Source: Enterobacter kobei (lineage in GTDB: Bacteria > Pseudomonadota > Gammaproteobacteria > Enterobacterales > Enterobacteriaceae). Taken from it: 64,000 nt of DNA. The translations under genes and the position numbers were made by a program. This document shows, piece after piece, positions 8,519 to 16,751 of the stretch (position 1 is its first letter; each line of letters starts with the position of its first letter). The notes beneath the pieces are model-generated. The model made no database searches. It saw nothing but the letters and a program-made list of their open reading frames with translations, and was not told the origin of the DNA. The stretch is taken from contig NZ_AP024590.1 of the NCBI RefSeq assembly GCF_018323985.1, positions 3,906,001 through 3,970,000 of the forward strand. The letters run 5' to 3'.

Positions 8519-9400
8519 TCACTCCTCACGAAACATCGTCAAAAACCGTTTTACCGTCCGCGAACGTTCAAAACGCCGCCAGCAAAGTGCGATATCGGTA
8601 CTCAGCGCCGGTGAGAGTAATGAATGATAGGTGACACCCGGCGGAGAAATGGCCGCCATCGACTGCGGCACCAGGGCGAACCCGGCACCTGTGGCCACCA
8701 TACTCAGAGAAGAGGAAAGCTGCGAGGCCTGCTGTGTGTGCTGCATATCAATGCCGGCCCGCTCACAGCAGCCGTAAACGCGATCGTACAGCCCCGGCGC
8801 GACCTCCTGCGGGAACAGGATCACCGGCGTATCCCGAAGCTGCTCTAACGCCAGCGCATCACGCTGTGCCAGAGGATGATTGCGGTGCAATGCCACCACC
8901 ATCGGCTCCCGATCAAGAATTTTCAGATCAAAGGCTTTGCTGCTCTCGCACGGCAGTCGCACAAAGGCGATGTCCAATTCACCTTCCGCCAGCATCGCCA
9001 TCAGCGACGACATATTGGCTTCCACCTGCTGTACTCTCACCGCCATATTCTGTACCTGGAAGCGGCGAATAAGCGCAAAGATTTCAGGATGAAAAGCGTC
9101 TGAACTGGTGATGCCTATCGACAGGCTGCCATTCAGCCCGCGCGCGATACCCCGGGCTTTTTCAAGCGCGGCATCGCTCATCGCCAGGATCTGACAGGCA
9201 TCTTCATAGAAGGCCTCTCCGGCTTCGGTCAATTCAACGCCCCGCGTCAGGCGTCTGAACAGCGGCGTGCCCACCTCGTCCTCGAGCCGTTTGATCTGCT
9301 GACTCAAAGGTGGCTGTGAAATGCCCAGCACTTTGGCCGCCCTGGTGAAGTGTCGCTCGTTTGCAACCGCGACAAAATAACGCAGATAGCGAAGTTCCAT
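8519..9400 (-). CDS. budR: LysR-family regulator of the butanediol operon
   Basis: LysR-type activator expected to induce budABC in response to acetate, low pH and anaerobiosis. The N-terminal winged helix-turn-helix (residues 1-60, with FTRAAKVLGISQPPLSQQI) is followed by a periplasmic-binding-protein-like effector domain. It is 293 residues, close to the 290 of Klebsiella BudR, and is transcribed divergently from budA. A perfect palindrome, AAACCA-N3-TGGTTT, lies 15 bp upstream of its start in the shared intergenic region and is a likely binding site for autoregulation. The gene symbol rests on its divergent position next to budA. Confidence 0.85.
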   Translation of the reverse strand: MELRYLRYFVAVANERHFTRAAKVLGISQPPLSQQIKRLEDEVGTPLFRRLTRGVELTEAGEAFYEDACQILAMSDAALEKARGIARGLNGSLSIGITSSDAFHPEIFALIRRFQVQNMAVRVQQVEANMSSLMAMLAEGELDIAFVRLPCESSKAFDLKILDREPMVVALHRNHPLAQRDALALEQLRDTPVILFPQEVAPGLYDRVYGCCERAGIDMQHTQQASQLSSSLSMVATGAGFALVPQSMAAISPPGVTYHSLLSPALSTDIALCWRRFERSRTVKRFLTMFREE

Positions 9401-9414
9401 ATCAAAAACCTCTC

Positions 9415-9429
9415 AAACCAGCATGGTTT
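9415..9429. promoter_or_regulatory. Perfect palindrome in the budR-budA intergenic region
   Basis: The sequence aaaccagcatggttt has 6-bp perfect arms and a 3-bp spacer. It lies 15 bp from the budR start and about 75 bp upstream of budA, where a LysR-type recognition site for a divergent pair is expected. It also fits the T-N11-A core loosely. Assignment to BudR is inference. Confidence 0.5.
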
Positions 9430-9505
9430 CTATATTGGAACTCTCTGCTGAATCGGGTCAACATTTATTTAACCTTTCTAAATAAAGTTGAAGAGGAGGA
9501 GCATG

Positions 9506-10285
9506 ATGTTGCATTCATCAGCATGCGACTGTGAGGCCCACCTGTGCGAGACCGTCCGTGGATTCTCGGCGCAGCATCCTGACAGCGTGATCTACCAGAC
9601 ATCACTCATGAGCGCGCTGCTAAGCGGCGTGTACGAAGGGAATACCACCATCGCCGATCTGCTGGCCCATGGCGATTTTGGTCTGGGCACCTTTAACGAG
9701 CTGGACGGTGAAATGATCGCTTTCAGCAGCCAGGTGTACCAGCTGCGCGCGGATGGCAGCGCCCGGGCGGCAAAACCCGAGCAGAAAACGCCGTTTGCGG
9801 TGATGACCTGGTTCCAGCCGCAGTATCGCAAAATCTTTGACGGGCCGGTCAGCCGCCAGCAGATCCACGACGTCATCGACCAGCAAATCCCCTCCGATAA
9901 TCTGTTCTGCGCCCTGCGCATTGATGGCACGTTCCGCCATGCGCACACCCGTACCGTTCCGCGTCAGACGCCGCCTTACCGGGCGATGACCGACGTGCTG
10001 GACGATCAGCCGGTATTCCGCTTTAACCAGCGCAAGGGCGTGCTGGTCGGGTTCCGTACGCCTCAGCATATGCAGGGCATTAACGTGGCGGGCTATCACG
10101 AACATTTCATCACCGACGATCGTAAGGGTGGCGGCCATTTGCTCGATTACCAGCTTGAGAGCGGCGTGCTCACCTTCGGTGAAATTCACAAGCTGATGAT
10201 TGACCTGCCCGCAGACAGCGCGTTTTTACAGGCCAACCTTCATCCCGGCAATCTTGATGAAGCGATCCGTTCCGTCGAAAACTAA
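9506..10285 (+). CDS. budA: Alpha-acetolactate decarboxylase
   Basis: Converts alpha-acetolactate to acetoin with release of CO2, the second step of butanediol fermentation from pyruvate. The family core is intact: LMSALLSGVYEG, GDFGLGTFNELDGE, the zinc-binding HAHTR region and GYHEHFITDD. The ATG at 9506 gives 259 residues, the usual length, with a GAGGAGGAG ribosome-binding site at 9493-9501; the ATG at 9503 is possible but closer to it. It is the first gene of budABC and ends 13 bp before budB. Confidence 0.95.
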   Translation: MLHSSACDCEAHLCETVRGFSAQHPDSVIYQTSLMSALLSGVYEGNTTIADLLAHGDFGLGTFNELDGEMIAFSSQVYQLRADGSARAAKPEQKTPFAVMTWFQPQYRKIFDGPVSRQQIHDVIDQQIPSDNLFCALRIDGTFRHAHTRTVPRQTPPYRAMTDVLDDQPVFRFNQRKGVLVGFRTPQHMQGINVAGYHEHFITDDRKGGGHLLDYQLESGVLTFGEIHKLMIDLPADSAFLQANLHPGNLDEAIRSVEN

Positions 10286-10298
10286 CAGGAGAACCACC

Positions 10299-11978
10299 GT
10301 GAACAGTGATAAACAGGCTCGTCAGTGGGCGCACGGAGCCGATATGGTTGTCGGTCAGCTGGAAGCGCAGGGCGTGAAACAGGTCTTCGGTATTCCGGGT
10401 GCGAAAATCGACAAGGTCTTTGATTCCCTGTTGGACTCCTCCATCGACATTATTCCGGTACGCCACGAAGCAAACGCGGCTTTTATGGCGGCGGCGGTAG
10501 GACGGCTGACCGGCAAAGCCGGGGTTGCGCTGGTGACCTCCGGGCCGGGCTGTTCGAACCTGATAACCGGTATCGCCACGGCCAACAGCGAGGGCGATCC
10601 TGTCGTTGCGCTGGGAGGCGCGGTAAAACGGGCAGACAAAGCAAAACTGGTACACCAGAGTATGGACACGGTCGCCATGTTCAGCCCGGTGACGAAATAT
10701 GCTGTGGAGGTTAACTCGCCGGATGCCATTGCCGAAGTGGTATCCAACGCCTTTCGCGCTGCCGAGCAGGGCAGACCGGGCAGCGCCTTTGTCAGCCTGC
10801 CGCAGGATATTGTCGACCAGCCGGTCACCGGCACAATTTTGCCCGCCAGCACCGCCGCACTGATGGGGCCGGCACCGGAATCAGCCATTGACGATGTGGC
10901 GAAACTCATCGAAAACGCCAAAAATCCGGTCATCCTGCTGGGCCTGATGGCCAGTCAACCCGCCAACAGCGCGGCGCTGCATAAGCTGCTGGAAAAAAGC
11001 CGGATCCCGATCACCAGCACCTATCAGGCCGCCGGGGCGGTTAATCAGGAGCATTTTACCCGTTTTGCCGGACGCGTCGGCCTGTTTAACAACCAGGCGG
11101 GAGACCGGCTGCTGCATCTGGCTGACCTGATTATCTGTATCGGGTACAGCCCCGTTGAATATGAGCCTGCCATGTGGAACAGCGGTGACGCAACGCTGGT
11201 TCATATTGACGTGCTGCCCGCGTATGAAGAGCGCAACTATGTTCCTGATCTTGAGTTAGTGGGGGACATCGCCGAAACGCTGAATCTGCTCGCTAACCGT
11301 ATTGACCATAAGCTGGAACTCAGCCAGCGCGCGTCAGAAATTCTTGTCGATCGCCAGCATCAGCGGGATCTCCTCGACCGCCGCGGCGCATCACTCAACC
11401 AGTTTGCCCTGCATCCGCTGCGTATCGTGCGGGCCATCCAGGACATCGTTAATAACGACGTCACGCTCACGGTGGATATGGGCAGCTTCCACATCTGGAT
11501 CGCCCGTTATCTCTACAGCTTCCGCGCCCGCCAGGTGATGATTTCAAATGGTCAGCAGACCATGGGCGTGGCGCTACCGTGGGCGATTGGCGCCTGGCTG
11601 GTCAACCCTGGCCGCAAGGTGGTGTCGGTCTCCGGTGATGGCGGCTTCCTGCAATCCAGCATGGAACTGGAGACTGCGGTGCGTCTCAACGCTAACGTGT
11701 TGCACATCATTTGGGTGGATAACGCCTACAACATGGTGGCGATCCAGGAAGAGAAAAAATACCAGCGTCTTTCCGGCGTGGAATTCGGCCCGGTCGATTT
11801 CAAAGCTTATGCCGATGCGTTTGGCGCGAAAGGCTTTGCTGTCGAGAGCGCGGACGCGCTGGAGCCGACGCTGCGTGCGGCAATGGATGTCGATGGCCCG
11901 GCCGTGGTGGCCATTCCCGTCGACTACAGCGATAACCCGCTGCTGATGGGCCAGCTCCATCTCAGCCAGATTTTGTAA
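10299..11978 (+). CDS. budB: Catabolic acetolactate synthase
   Basis: Thiamine-diphosphate enzyme that condenses two pyruvates to alpha-acetolactate. It shows the usual three domains: an N-terminal pyrimidine-binding domain with the catalytic Glu in RHEANAAFMAAA, a central domain, and a C-terminal PP domain with GDGGFLQ...NAYNM (the GDG-N metal-binding motif). It is the catabolic, FAD-independent type: no separate small regulatory subunit gene is adjacent and the sequence matches Klebsiella BudB throughout. The GTG start at 10299 follows AGGAG and yields 559 residues, the family length. An in-frame ATG at 10200 lies inside budA and is not the start. Confidence 0.96.
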   Translation: MNSDKQARQWAHGADMVVGQLEAQGVKQVFGIPGAKIDKVFDSLLDSSIDIIPVRHEANAAFMAAAVGRLTGKAGVALVTSGPGCSNLITGIATANSEGDPVVALGGAVKRADKAKLVHQSMDTVAMFSPVTKYAVEVNSPDAIAEVVSNAFRAAEQGRPGSAFVSLPQDIVDQPVTGTILPASTAALMGPAPESAIDDVAKLIENAKNPVILLGLMASQPANSAALHKLLEKSRIPITSTYQAAGAVNQEHFTRFAGRVGLFNNQAGDRLLHLADLIICIGYSPVEYEPAMWNSGDATLVHIDVLPAYEERNYVPDLELVGDIAETLNLLANRIDHKLELSQRASEILVDRQHQRDLLDRRGASLNQFALHPLRIVRAIQDIVNNDVTLTVDMGSFHIWIARYLYSFRARQVMISNGQQTMGVALPWAIGAWLVNPGRKVVSVSGDGGFLQSSMELETAVRLNANVLHIIWVDNAYNMVAIQEEKKYQRLSGVEFGPVDFKAYADAFGAKGFAVESADALEPTLRAAMDVDGPAVVAIPVDYSDNPLLMGQLHLSQIL

Positions 11979-11998
11979 CTCACGATAAGGAAAGAAAA

Positions 11999-12769
11999 AT
12001 GCAAAAAGTTGCTCTCGTAACCGGCTCAGGCCAGGGGATTGGTAAAGCGATTGCGCTTCGCCTGGTGAAAGATGGCTTTGCCGTTGCCATCGCGGATTAC
12101 AATGACGAGACGGCGAACGCCGTTGCCGGGGAGATCACCCGGCAGGGTGGTAAAGCCATCGCCGTGAAGGTGGATGTGTCTGACCGCGAGCAGGTGTTTG
12201 CGGCGGTGGAAAAAGCCCGCACCGCGCTGGGCGGCTTCGACGTCATCGTCAATAACGCCGGGGTAGCCCCGTCTACGCCCATTGAATCTATTACGCCGGA
12301 GATAGTGGATAAGGTCTACAACATCAACGTGAAAGGCGTTATCTGGGGTATGCAAGCCGCCATTGACGCCTTTCGTAAAGAGGGACACGGCGGCAAGATC
12401 ATTAACGCCTGCTCCCAGGCGGGCCATACCGGCAACCCGGAACTGGCGGTGTACAGTTCCAGTAAGTTCGCGGTTCGTGGGTTAACCCAGACCGCCGCAC
12501 GCGATCTCGCGCCGCTGGGGATCACCGTTAACGCCTACTGCCCGGGGATCGTCAAAACGCCGATGTGGGAAGAAATCGACCGTCAGGTTTCAGAGGCGGC
12601 AGGTAAACCCCTTGGCTATGGCACTGAAACCTTTGCCAAACGTATTACGCTCGGCAGACTGTCCGAACCAGAAGATGTGGCTGCGTGCGTATCGTATCTT
12701 GCCGGTCCGGATTCCAACTACATGACCGGCCAGTCCTTGCTGATTGATGGAGGGATGGTATTTAACTAA
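11999..12769 (+). CDS. budC: Acetoin/diacetyl reductase (meso-2,3-butanediol dehydrogenase)
   Basis: Short-chain dehydrogenase that reduces acetoin to 2,3-butanediol with NADH, closing the redox balance of the bud pathway. It has a Rossmann cofactor motif TGSGQGIG near the N-terminus, NNAG, a catalytic Ser in the ACSQAGH segment and the YxxxK pair in YSSSK. It is 256 residues, as in Klebsiella and Enterobacter homologues. It is the last gene of budABC, 20 bp after budB. The next gene, smp, has its own gap and belongs to the core genome. Confidence 0.95.
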   Translation: MQKVALVTGSGQGIGKAIALRLVKDGFAVAIADYNDETANAVAGEITRQGGKAIAVKVDVSDREQVFAAVEKARTALGGFDVIVNNAGVAPSTPIESITPEIVDKVYNINVKGVIWGMQAAIDAFRKEGHGGKIINACSQAGHTGNPELAVYSSSKFAVRGLTQTAARDLAPLGITVNAYCPGIVKTPMWEEIDRQVSEAAGKPLGYGTETFAKRITLGRLSEPEDVAACVSYLAGPDSNYMTGQSLLIDGGMVFN

Positions 12770-12832
12770 GATGCACTCATAGCGCGGACCATTATGCCGC
12801 AGCGGAAGCGTAAAAATTTCAACAGGTAGACT

Positions 12833-13480
12833 ATGGCTCGCGCAAAATTAAAATTCCGGCTGCATCGCGCCGTGATCGTCTTGATCTGTCTCGCCCTTCT
12901 GGTGGCGCTGATGCAGGGGGCCAGCTGGTTCAGCCAGAGCCATCAGCGGGCGCGCAATCCGCAACTGGAGGAGCTGGCCCGCACGCTCGCGCGTCAGGTG
13001 ACGATCAATCTCGCGCCGCTGATGCGCAGTGAAACGCCGGACGAAAAACGTATCGGCCAGATCCTGCGCCAGTTAACCGACGAGAGCCGCATTCTGGATG
13101 CGGGCGTCTATGACGAACAGGGCGATTTGGTGGTGCGCGCGGGCGAAAGCGTCAATGTGCGCGATCGGCTGGCGCTGGATGGCAAAAAAGCGGGCGGCTA
13201 TTTTAACCAGCAAATTGTCGAACCGGTGCCCGGTAAAAATGGCCCGCTGGGTTATCTGCGTCTGACGCTCGATACCCATACGCTGGCGACCGAAGCGAAA
13301 CAGGTCGATAACACCACCAATATTTTACGCCTGATGCTGCTGCTCTCCCTCGCCATCGGCGTGGTGCTGACCCGCACCCTGTTGCAGGGCAAGCGCACCC
13401 GCTGGCAGCAATCCCCTTTCCTGCTGACGGCCAGCAAGTCGGTGCCGGAAGAAGAAGAGCGTGATAAAAAGGAACCGTAA
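12833..13480 (+). CDS. smp: Membrane protein Smp (YtjB)
   Basis: Membrane protein of unknown function. One transmembrane helix near residues 14-32 (RAVIVLICLALLVALM) and another around residues 160-180 bracket a periplasmic domain; the C-terminus is cytoplasmic and charged. At 215 residues it is nearly collinear with the 214-residue E. coli protein. It precedes lplA by 27 bp, as in E. coli. In E. coli it is divergent from serB; here the bud insertion lies between them. Confidence 0.9.
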   Translation: MARAKLKFRLHRAVIVLICLALLVALMQGASWFSQSHQRARNPQLEELARTLARQVTINLAPLMRSETPDEKRIGQILRQLTDESRILDAGVYDEQGDLVVRAGESVNVRDRLALDGKKAGGYFNQQIVEPVPGKNGPLGYLRLTLDTHTLATEAKQVDNTTNILRLMLLLSLAIGVVLTRTLLQGKRTRWQQSPFLLTASKSVPEEEERDKKEP

Positions 13481-13507
13481 CGGGACACCGTATCAAGGAG
13501 ACTGGCT

Positions 13508-14524
13508 ATGTCCACCCTGCGTTTATTGATTTCTGACTCTTACGATCCGTGGTTTAACCTGGCGGTGGAAGAGTGCATTTTCCGCCAGATGCCCGCCACT
13601 CAGCGCGTGCTGTTTCTGTGGCGCAATGCGGATACCGTGGTCATTGGCCGGGCGCAGAATCCGTGGAAAGAGTGTAATACCCGTCGCATGGAAGAAGACA
13701 ACGTGCGTCTTGCCCGTCGCAGCAGCGGCGGTGGCGCGGTGTTTCACGATCTGGGCAATACCTGCTTTACCTTTATGGCGGGTAAGCCGGAATACGATAA
13801 AAGTATTTCCACGGCCATTGTCTTAAAGGCGCTGCGATCCCTTGGTGCGACGGCAGAAGCCTCCGGGCGTAACGATCTGGTGGTGAAAACGCCGGACGGC
13901 GACCGTAAAGTCTCCGGCTCCGCCTACCGGGAAACGCCGGATCGCGGCTTTCATCACGGTACGCTGCTGCTGAATGCCGATCTCAGTCGTCTGGCGAACT
14001 ACCTTAACCCGGACAAGAAAAAGCTGCAGGCCAAAGGCATTACCTCGGTGCGCGGGCGGGTGGCGAACCTGGTCGATCTGCTGCCCGGCATCACCCATGA
14101 GGCGATCTGCGAGGCTGTCACCCGCGCCTTTTTCGAGCACTACGGTGAAAGCGTGGACGCGGAGATCATCTCCCCGGACAAGACGCCGGATCTGCCAAAC
14201 TTCGCGGAAACCTTTGCCCGTCAAAGCAGCTGGGAGTGGAACTTTGGTCAGGCCCCGGCCTTCAGCCATTTGTTGGACGAGCGCTTTACCTGGGGCGGCG
14301 TGGAGCTGCATTTCGATGTTGAAAAAGGCCATATTACCCGCACGCAGGTCTTTACCGACAGCCTGAACCCTGCGCCGCTTGAAGCGCTGGCAACACGTTT
14401 ACAGGGCTGTTTGTATCGCGCCGATCGGTTACAGCTGGCGTGTGATGCGCTGATTGAGGATTTTCCTGAGCAGGAAAAAGAACTGCGGGAGTTGTCGGCG
14501 TGGATTGCAACGGCAGTGCGGTGA
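13508..14524 (+). CDS. lplA: Lipoate-protein ligase A
   Basis: Activates free lipoate with ATP and attaches it to lipoyl domains of pyruvate and 2-oxoglutarate dehydrogenases and the glycine-cleavage H protein. It has the BPL/LplA fold with the RRSSGGGAVFHD lipoate/adenylate-binding motif, the VSGSAYR loop with the HHGTLL segment, and a small C-terminal domain. At 338 residues it equals E. coli LplA. AAGGAG precedes the ATG. It is cotranscribed with smp. The next E. coli neighbour, yjjJ, is missing here, and deoD follows directly on the other strand. Confidence 0.96.
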   Translation: MSTLRLLISDSYDPWFNLAVEECIFRQMPATQRVLFLWRNADTVVIGRAQNPWKECNTRRMEEDNVRLARRSSGGGAVFHDLGNTCFTFMAGKPEYDKSISTAIVLKALRSLGATAEASGRNDLVVKTPDGDRKVSGSAYRETPDRGFHHGTLLLNADLSRLANYLNPDKKKLQAKGITSVRGRVANLVDLLPGITHEAICEAVTRAFFEHYGESVDAEIISPDKTPDLPNFAETFARQSSWEWNFGQAPAFSHLLDERFTWGGVELHFDVEKGHITRTQVFTDSLNPAPLEALATRLQGCLYRADRLQLACDALIEDFPEQEKELRELSAWIATAVR

Positions 14525-14525
14525 T

Positions 14526-14556
14526 CAAAAGCCCGCTGGCACTATGCTTAGCGGGC
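14526..14556 (-). terminator. Terminator-like hairpin after the deo operon
   Basis: Stem gcccgct/agcgggc (14531-14537 with 14550-14556), followed on the minus strand by a short U-tract (aaaa at 14527-14530 on plus). It is placed between convergent lplA and deoD, after the REP element, and fits a rho-independent terminator for deoCABD. Confidence 0.55.
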
Positions 14557-14566
14557 CTGCAAAATC

Positions 14567-14600
14567 GTAGGCCGGGTCAGGCGAAGCCGCCACCCGGCAC
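14567..14600. repeat. REP element between lplA and deoD
   Basis: A single REP palindrome (gtaggccgggtcaggcg ... gccacccggcac) typical of enterobacterial 3' intergenic gaps. It may stabilise the deoD mRNA end. Confidence 0.75.
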
Positions 14601-14608
14601 AACGGCTC

Positions 14609-15328
14609 TTACTCTTTATCGCCCAGCAGAACGGATTCCAGCGCGATTTTGATCATGTCGTTGAAGGTGGTCTGACGCTCAGCGGCAGTGGTCTGCTCGT
14701 GAGTACGGATATGGTCAGACACGGTGCAGATGGTCAGCGCTTTCGCACCAAATTCCGCCGCCACGCCGTAGATACCCGCGGCTTCCATTTCCACGCCCAG
14801 AATGCCGTATTTCTCCATCACATCAAACATGGACGGATCCGGCGTATAGAACAGGTCAGCGGAGAAAATGTTACCGACGCGCGCGTCAACACCCAGCGCT
14901 TTAGCCGCGTCAACCGCGTTACGCACCATGTCGAAGTCCGCGATGGCGGCGAAGTCGTGGTCTTTAAAACGCAGGCGGTTGACTTTGGAATCGGTGCAGG
15001 CACCCATTCCAATCACCACGTCACGCAGTTTTACGTCTGCACGTACCGCACCGCAGGAGCCGACGCGGATAATTTTCTTCACGCCGAAATCGGTGATCAG
15101 CTCTTTGGTGTAGATGGAGCAGGACGGAATACCCATGCCGTGACCCATGACGGAAATTTTGCGGCCTTTATAGGTACCGGTGTAACCCAGCATGCCGCGC
15201 ACGTTATTTACTTCACGCGCGTCTTCCAGGAAGGTTTCCGCGATGTGCTTAGCACGCAGCGGATCGCCCGGCATCAGTACAACGTCAGCGAAATCACCCA
15301 TTTCTGCATTAATATGTGGGGTAGCCAT
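14609..15328 (-). CDS. deoD: Purine nucleoside phosphorylase DeoD
   Basis: Hexameric phosphorylase that splits purine (deoxy)ribonucleosides into base and (deoxy)ribose-1-phosphate. It has the PNP/UDP family signature around GMGIPSCSIYTKEL, and the catalytic Asp in the TVSDHIRT segment is present. It is 239 residues, as in E. coli. It is the last gene of deoCABD; the 114-bp gap to deoB contains a paired REP element, which may give DeoD separate mRNA stability. Confidence 0.97.
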   Translation of the reverse strand: MATPHINAEMGDFADVVLMPGDPLRAKHIAETFLEDAREVNNVRGMLGYTGTYKGRKISVMGHGMGIPSCSIYTKELITDFGVKKIIRVGSCGAVRADVKLRDVVIGMGACTDSKVNRLRFKDHDFAAIADFDMVRNAVDAAKALGVDARVGNIFSADLFYTPDPSMFDVMEKYGILGVEMEAAGIYGVAAEFGAKALTICTVSDHIRTHEQTTAAERQTTFNDMIKIALESVLLGDKE

Positions 15329-15352
15329 CTTTCATTCCTTTTTAAAATTTTT

Positions 15353-15437
15353 TGCCGGGTGGCGGCTGTGCCTTACCCGGCCTACATAACTTTAAGCGCT
15401 TCCCGTAGGCCGGATAAGCGTAGCGCCATCCGGCAAC
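15353..15437. repeat. BIME (two inverted REPs) between deoB and deoD
   Basis: Two REP units in opposite orientation (gccgggtggcggctg ... ttacccggcctac and gtaggccggataagcg ... gccatccggcaac). It lies inside the operon, where such elements usually modulate 3' mRNA decay rather than terminate. Confidence 0.8.
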
Positions 15438-15442
15438 GGGTA

Positions 15443-16666
15443 TCAGAGCATGTTTTTGCCGTATTCCATTGGTGACGTACCGAAGTAGGTCGCCAGCGTC
15501 TGGCCGATGTCCGCGAAGGTTTCACGGTGACCGAGCGAGCCAGGTTTCACTTTCGGGCCGTAGATCAGCACCGGAATGTGTTCGCGGGTGTGATCGGTGC
15601 CTTTCCAGGTCGGATCGCAGCCGTGGTCAGCGGTGAAGATAATAATGTCATCTTCGCCCACCAGCTCCAGCAGCTCCGGCATACGGCGGTCGAACAGCTC
15701 AAGCCCACCGGCATAGCCCGCCACGTCGCGGCGATGGCCCCATGAAGAGTCGAAATCGACAAAGTTAGTGAACACGATAGTGTTATCACCTGCCGCTTTC
15801 ATCTCTTTAACGGTGGCGTCAAAGAGCGCATCCAGACCGGTCGCTTTCACTTTTTTGGTGATGCCGACGTTGGCATAGATGTCCGCGATTTTACCCACGG
15901 AAACCACCTGGCCGTTCTTCTCTTCAACCAGCTTTTTCAGGATGGTTGGCGCCGGTGGCTCGACCGCCAGATCGTGACGGTTACCGGTACGCTGGAAGTT
16001 GCCCGGCTTGTCGCCGATAAACGGACGTGCAATCACGCGGCCAATGTTGTAGCCGCCTTCGGTCAGCTCTTCACGGGCGATTTCGCACAGCTCGTACAGC
16101 TTATCCAGGCCGAACGTCTCTTCGTGACAGGCGATCTGGAACACGGAGTCAGCGGAGGTATAGAAAATCGGTTTCCCGGTTTTCATATGCTCTTCGCCGA
16201 GCTGATCGAGGATCACCGTACCGGAGGAGTGGCAGTTACCGAGGTAACCCGGCAGATTTGCGCGTTCCACCAGCTTGTCGAGCAGCGCCTGCGGGAAGCT
16301 GTTGGTCTCGTTGCTGAAATAGCCCCAGTCGAACAGCACAGGCACACCGGCGATTTCCCAGTGGCCCGACGGCGTGTCTTTCCCGGAGGAGAGTTCATGC
16401 GCCCAGGCATACGCGCCGATCACTTCCGCGTTGCCATCCAGACCCGCCGCAATCTTGCCGGTGGAACCTTCGTGGGCTTTCGCCAGACCCAGACGGGTCA
16501 GGTTTGGCAGATTAAGCGGACCCTGACGACCCTGGTCAGCTTCACCTTTTGCGCAGGCTTCTGCGATGTGGCCAAGTGTGTCTGAACCTACGTCGCCAAA
16601 GCGCTCCGCATCTTCAGTCGCACCGATGCCGAATGAGTCCAGCACCATTATAAATGCACGTTTCAT
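15443..16666 (-). CDS. deoB: Phosphopentomutase
   Basis: Interconverts (deoxy)ribose-1-phosphate and -5-phosphate, linking the nucleoside phosphorylases to DeoC. It is an alkaline-phosphatase-superfamily metalloenzyme with the N-terminal metal/nucleophile region VLDSFGIGA, HWEIAG in the cap region and the C-terminal FTADHGCDPT metal-binding motif. The ATG at 16666 with GGAG upstream gives 407 residues, the E. coli length; the in-frame extension to 16804 overlaps deoA and has no support. It lies between deoA and deoD in the operon. Confidence 0.97.
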   Translation of the reverse strand: MKRAFIMVLDSFGIGATEDAERFGDVGSDTLGHIAEACAKGEADQGRQGPLNLPNLTRLGLAKAHEGSTGKIAAGLDGNAEVIGAYAWAHELSSGKDTPSGHWEIAGVPVLFDWGYFSNETNSFPQALLDKLVERANLPGYLGNCHSSGTVILDQLGEEHMKTGKPIFYTSADSVFQIACHEETFGLDKLYELCEIAREELTEGGYNIGRVIARPFIGDKPGNFQRTGNRHDLAVEPPAPTILKKLVEEKNGQVVSVGKIADIYANVGITKKVKATGLDALFDATVKEMKAAGDNTIVFTNFVDFDSSWGHRRDVAGYAGGLELFDRRMPELLELVGEDDIIIFTADHGCDPTWKGTDHTREHIPVLIYGPKVKPGSLGHRETFADIGQTLATYFGTSPMEYGKNML

Positions 16667-16751
16667 AGTTTCTCCGTACCTTGCGCGCTGTAAAAAAGCG
16701 ATCAGATCAGTATACCCGAACTCTTCCTGTAACGGGAAGCTCGCCGGGCGG

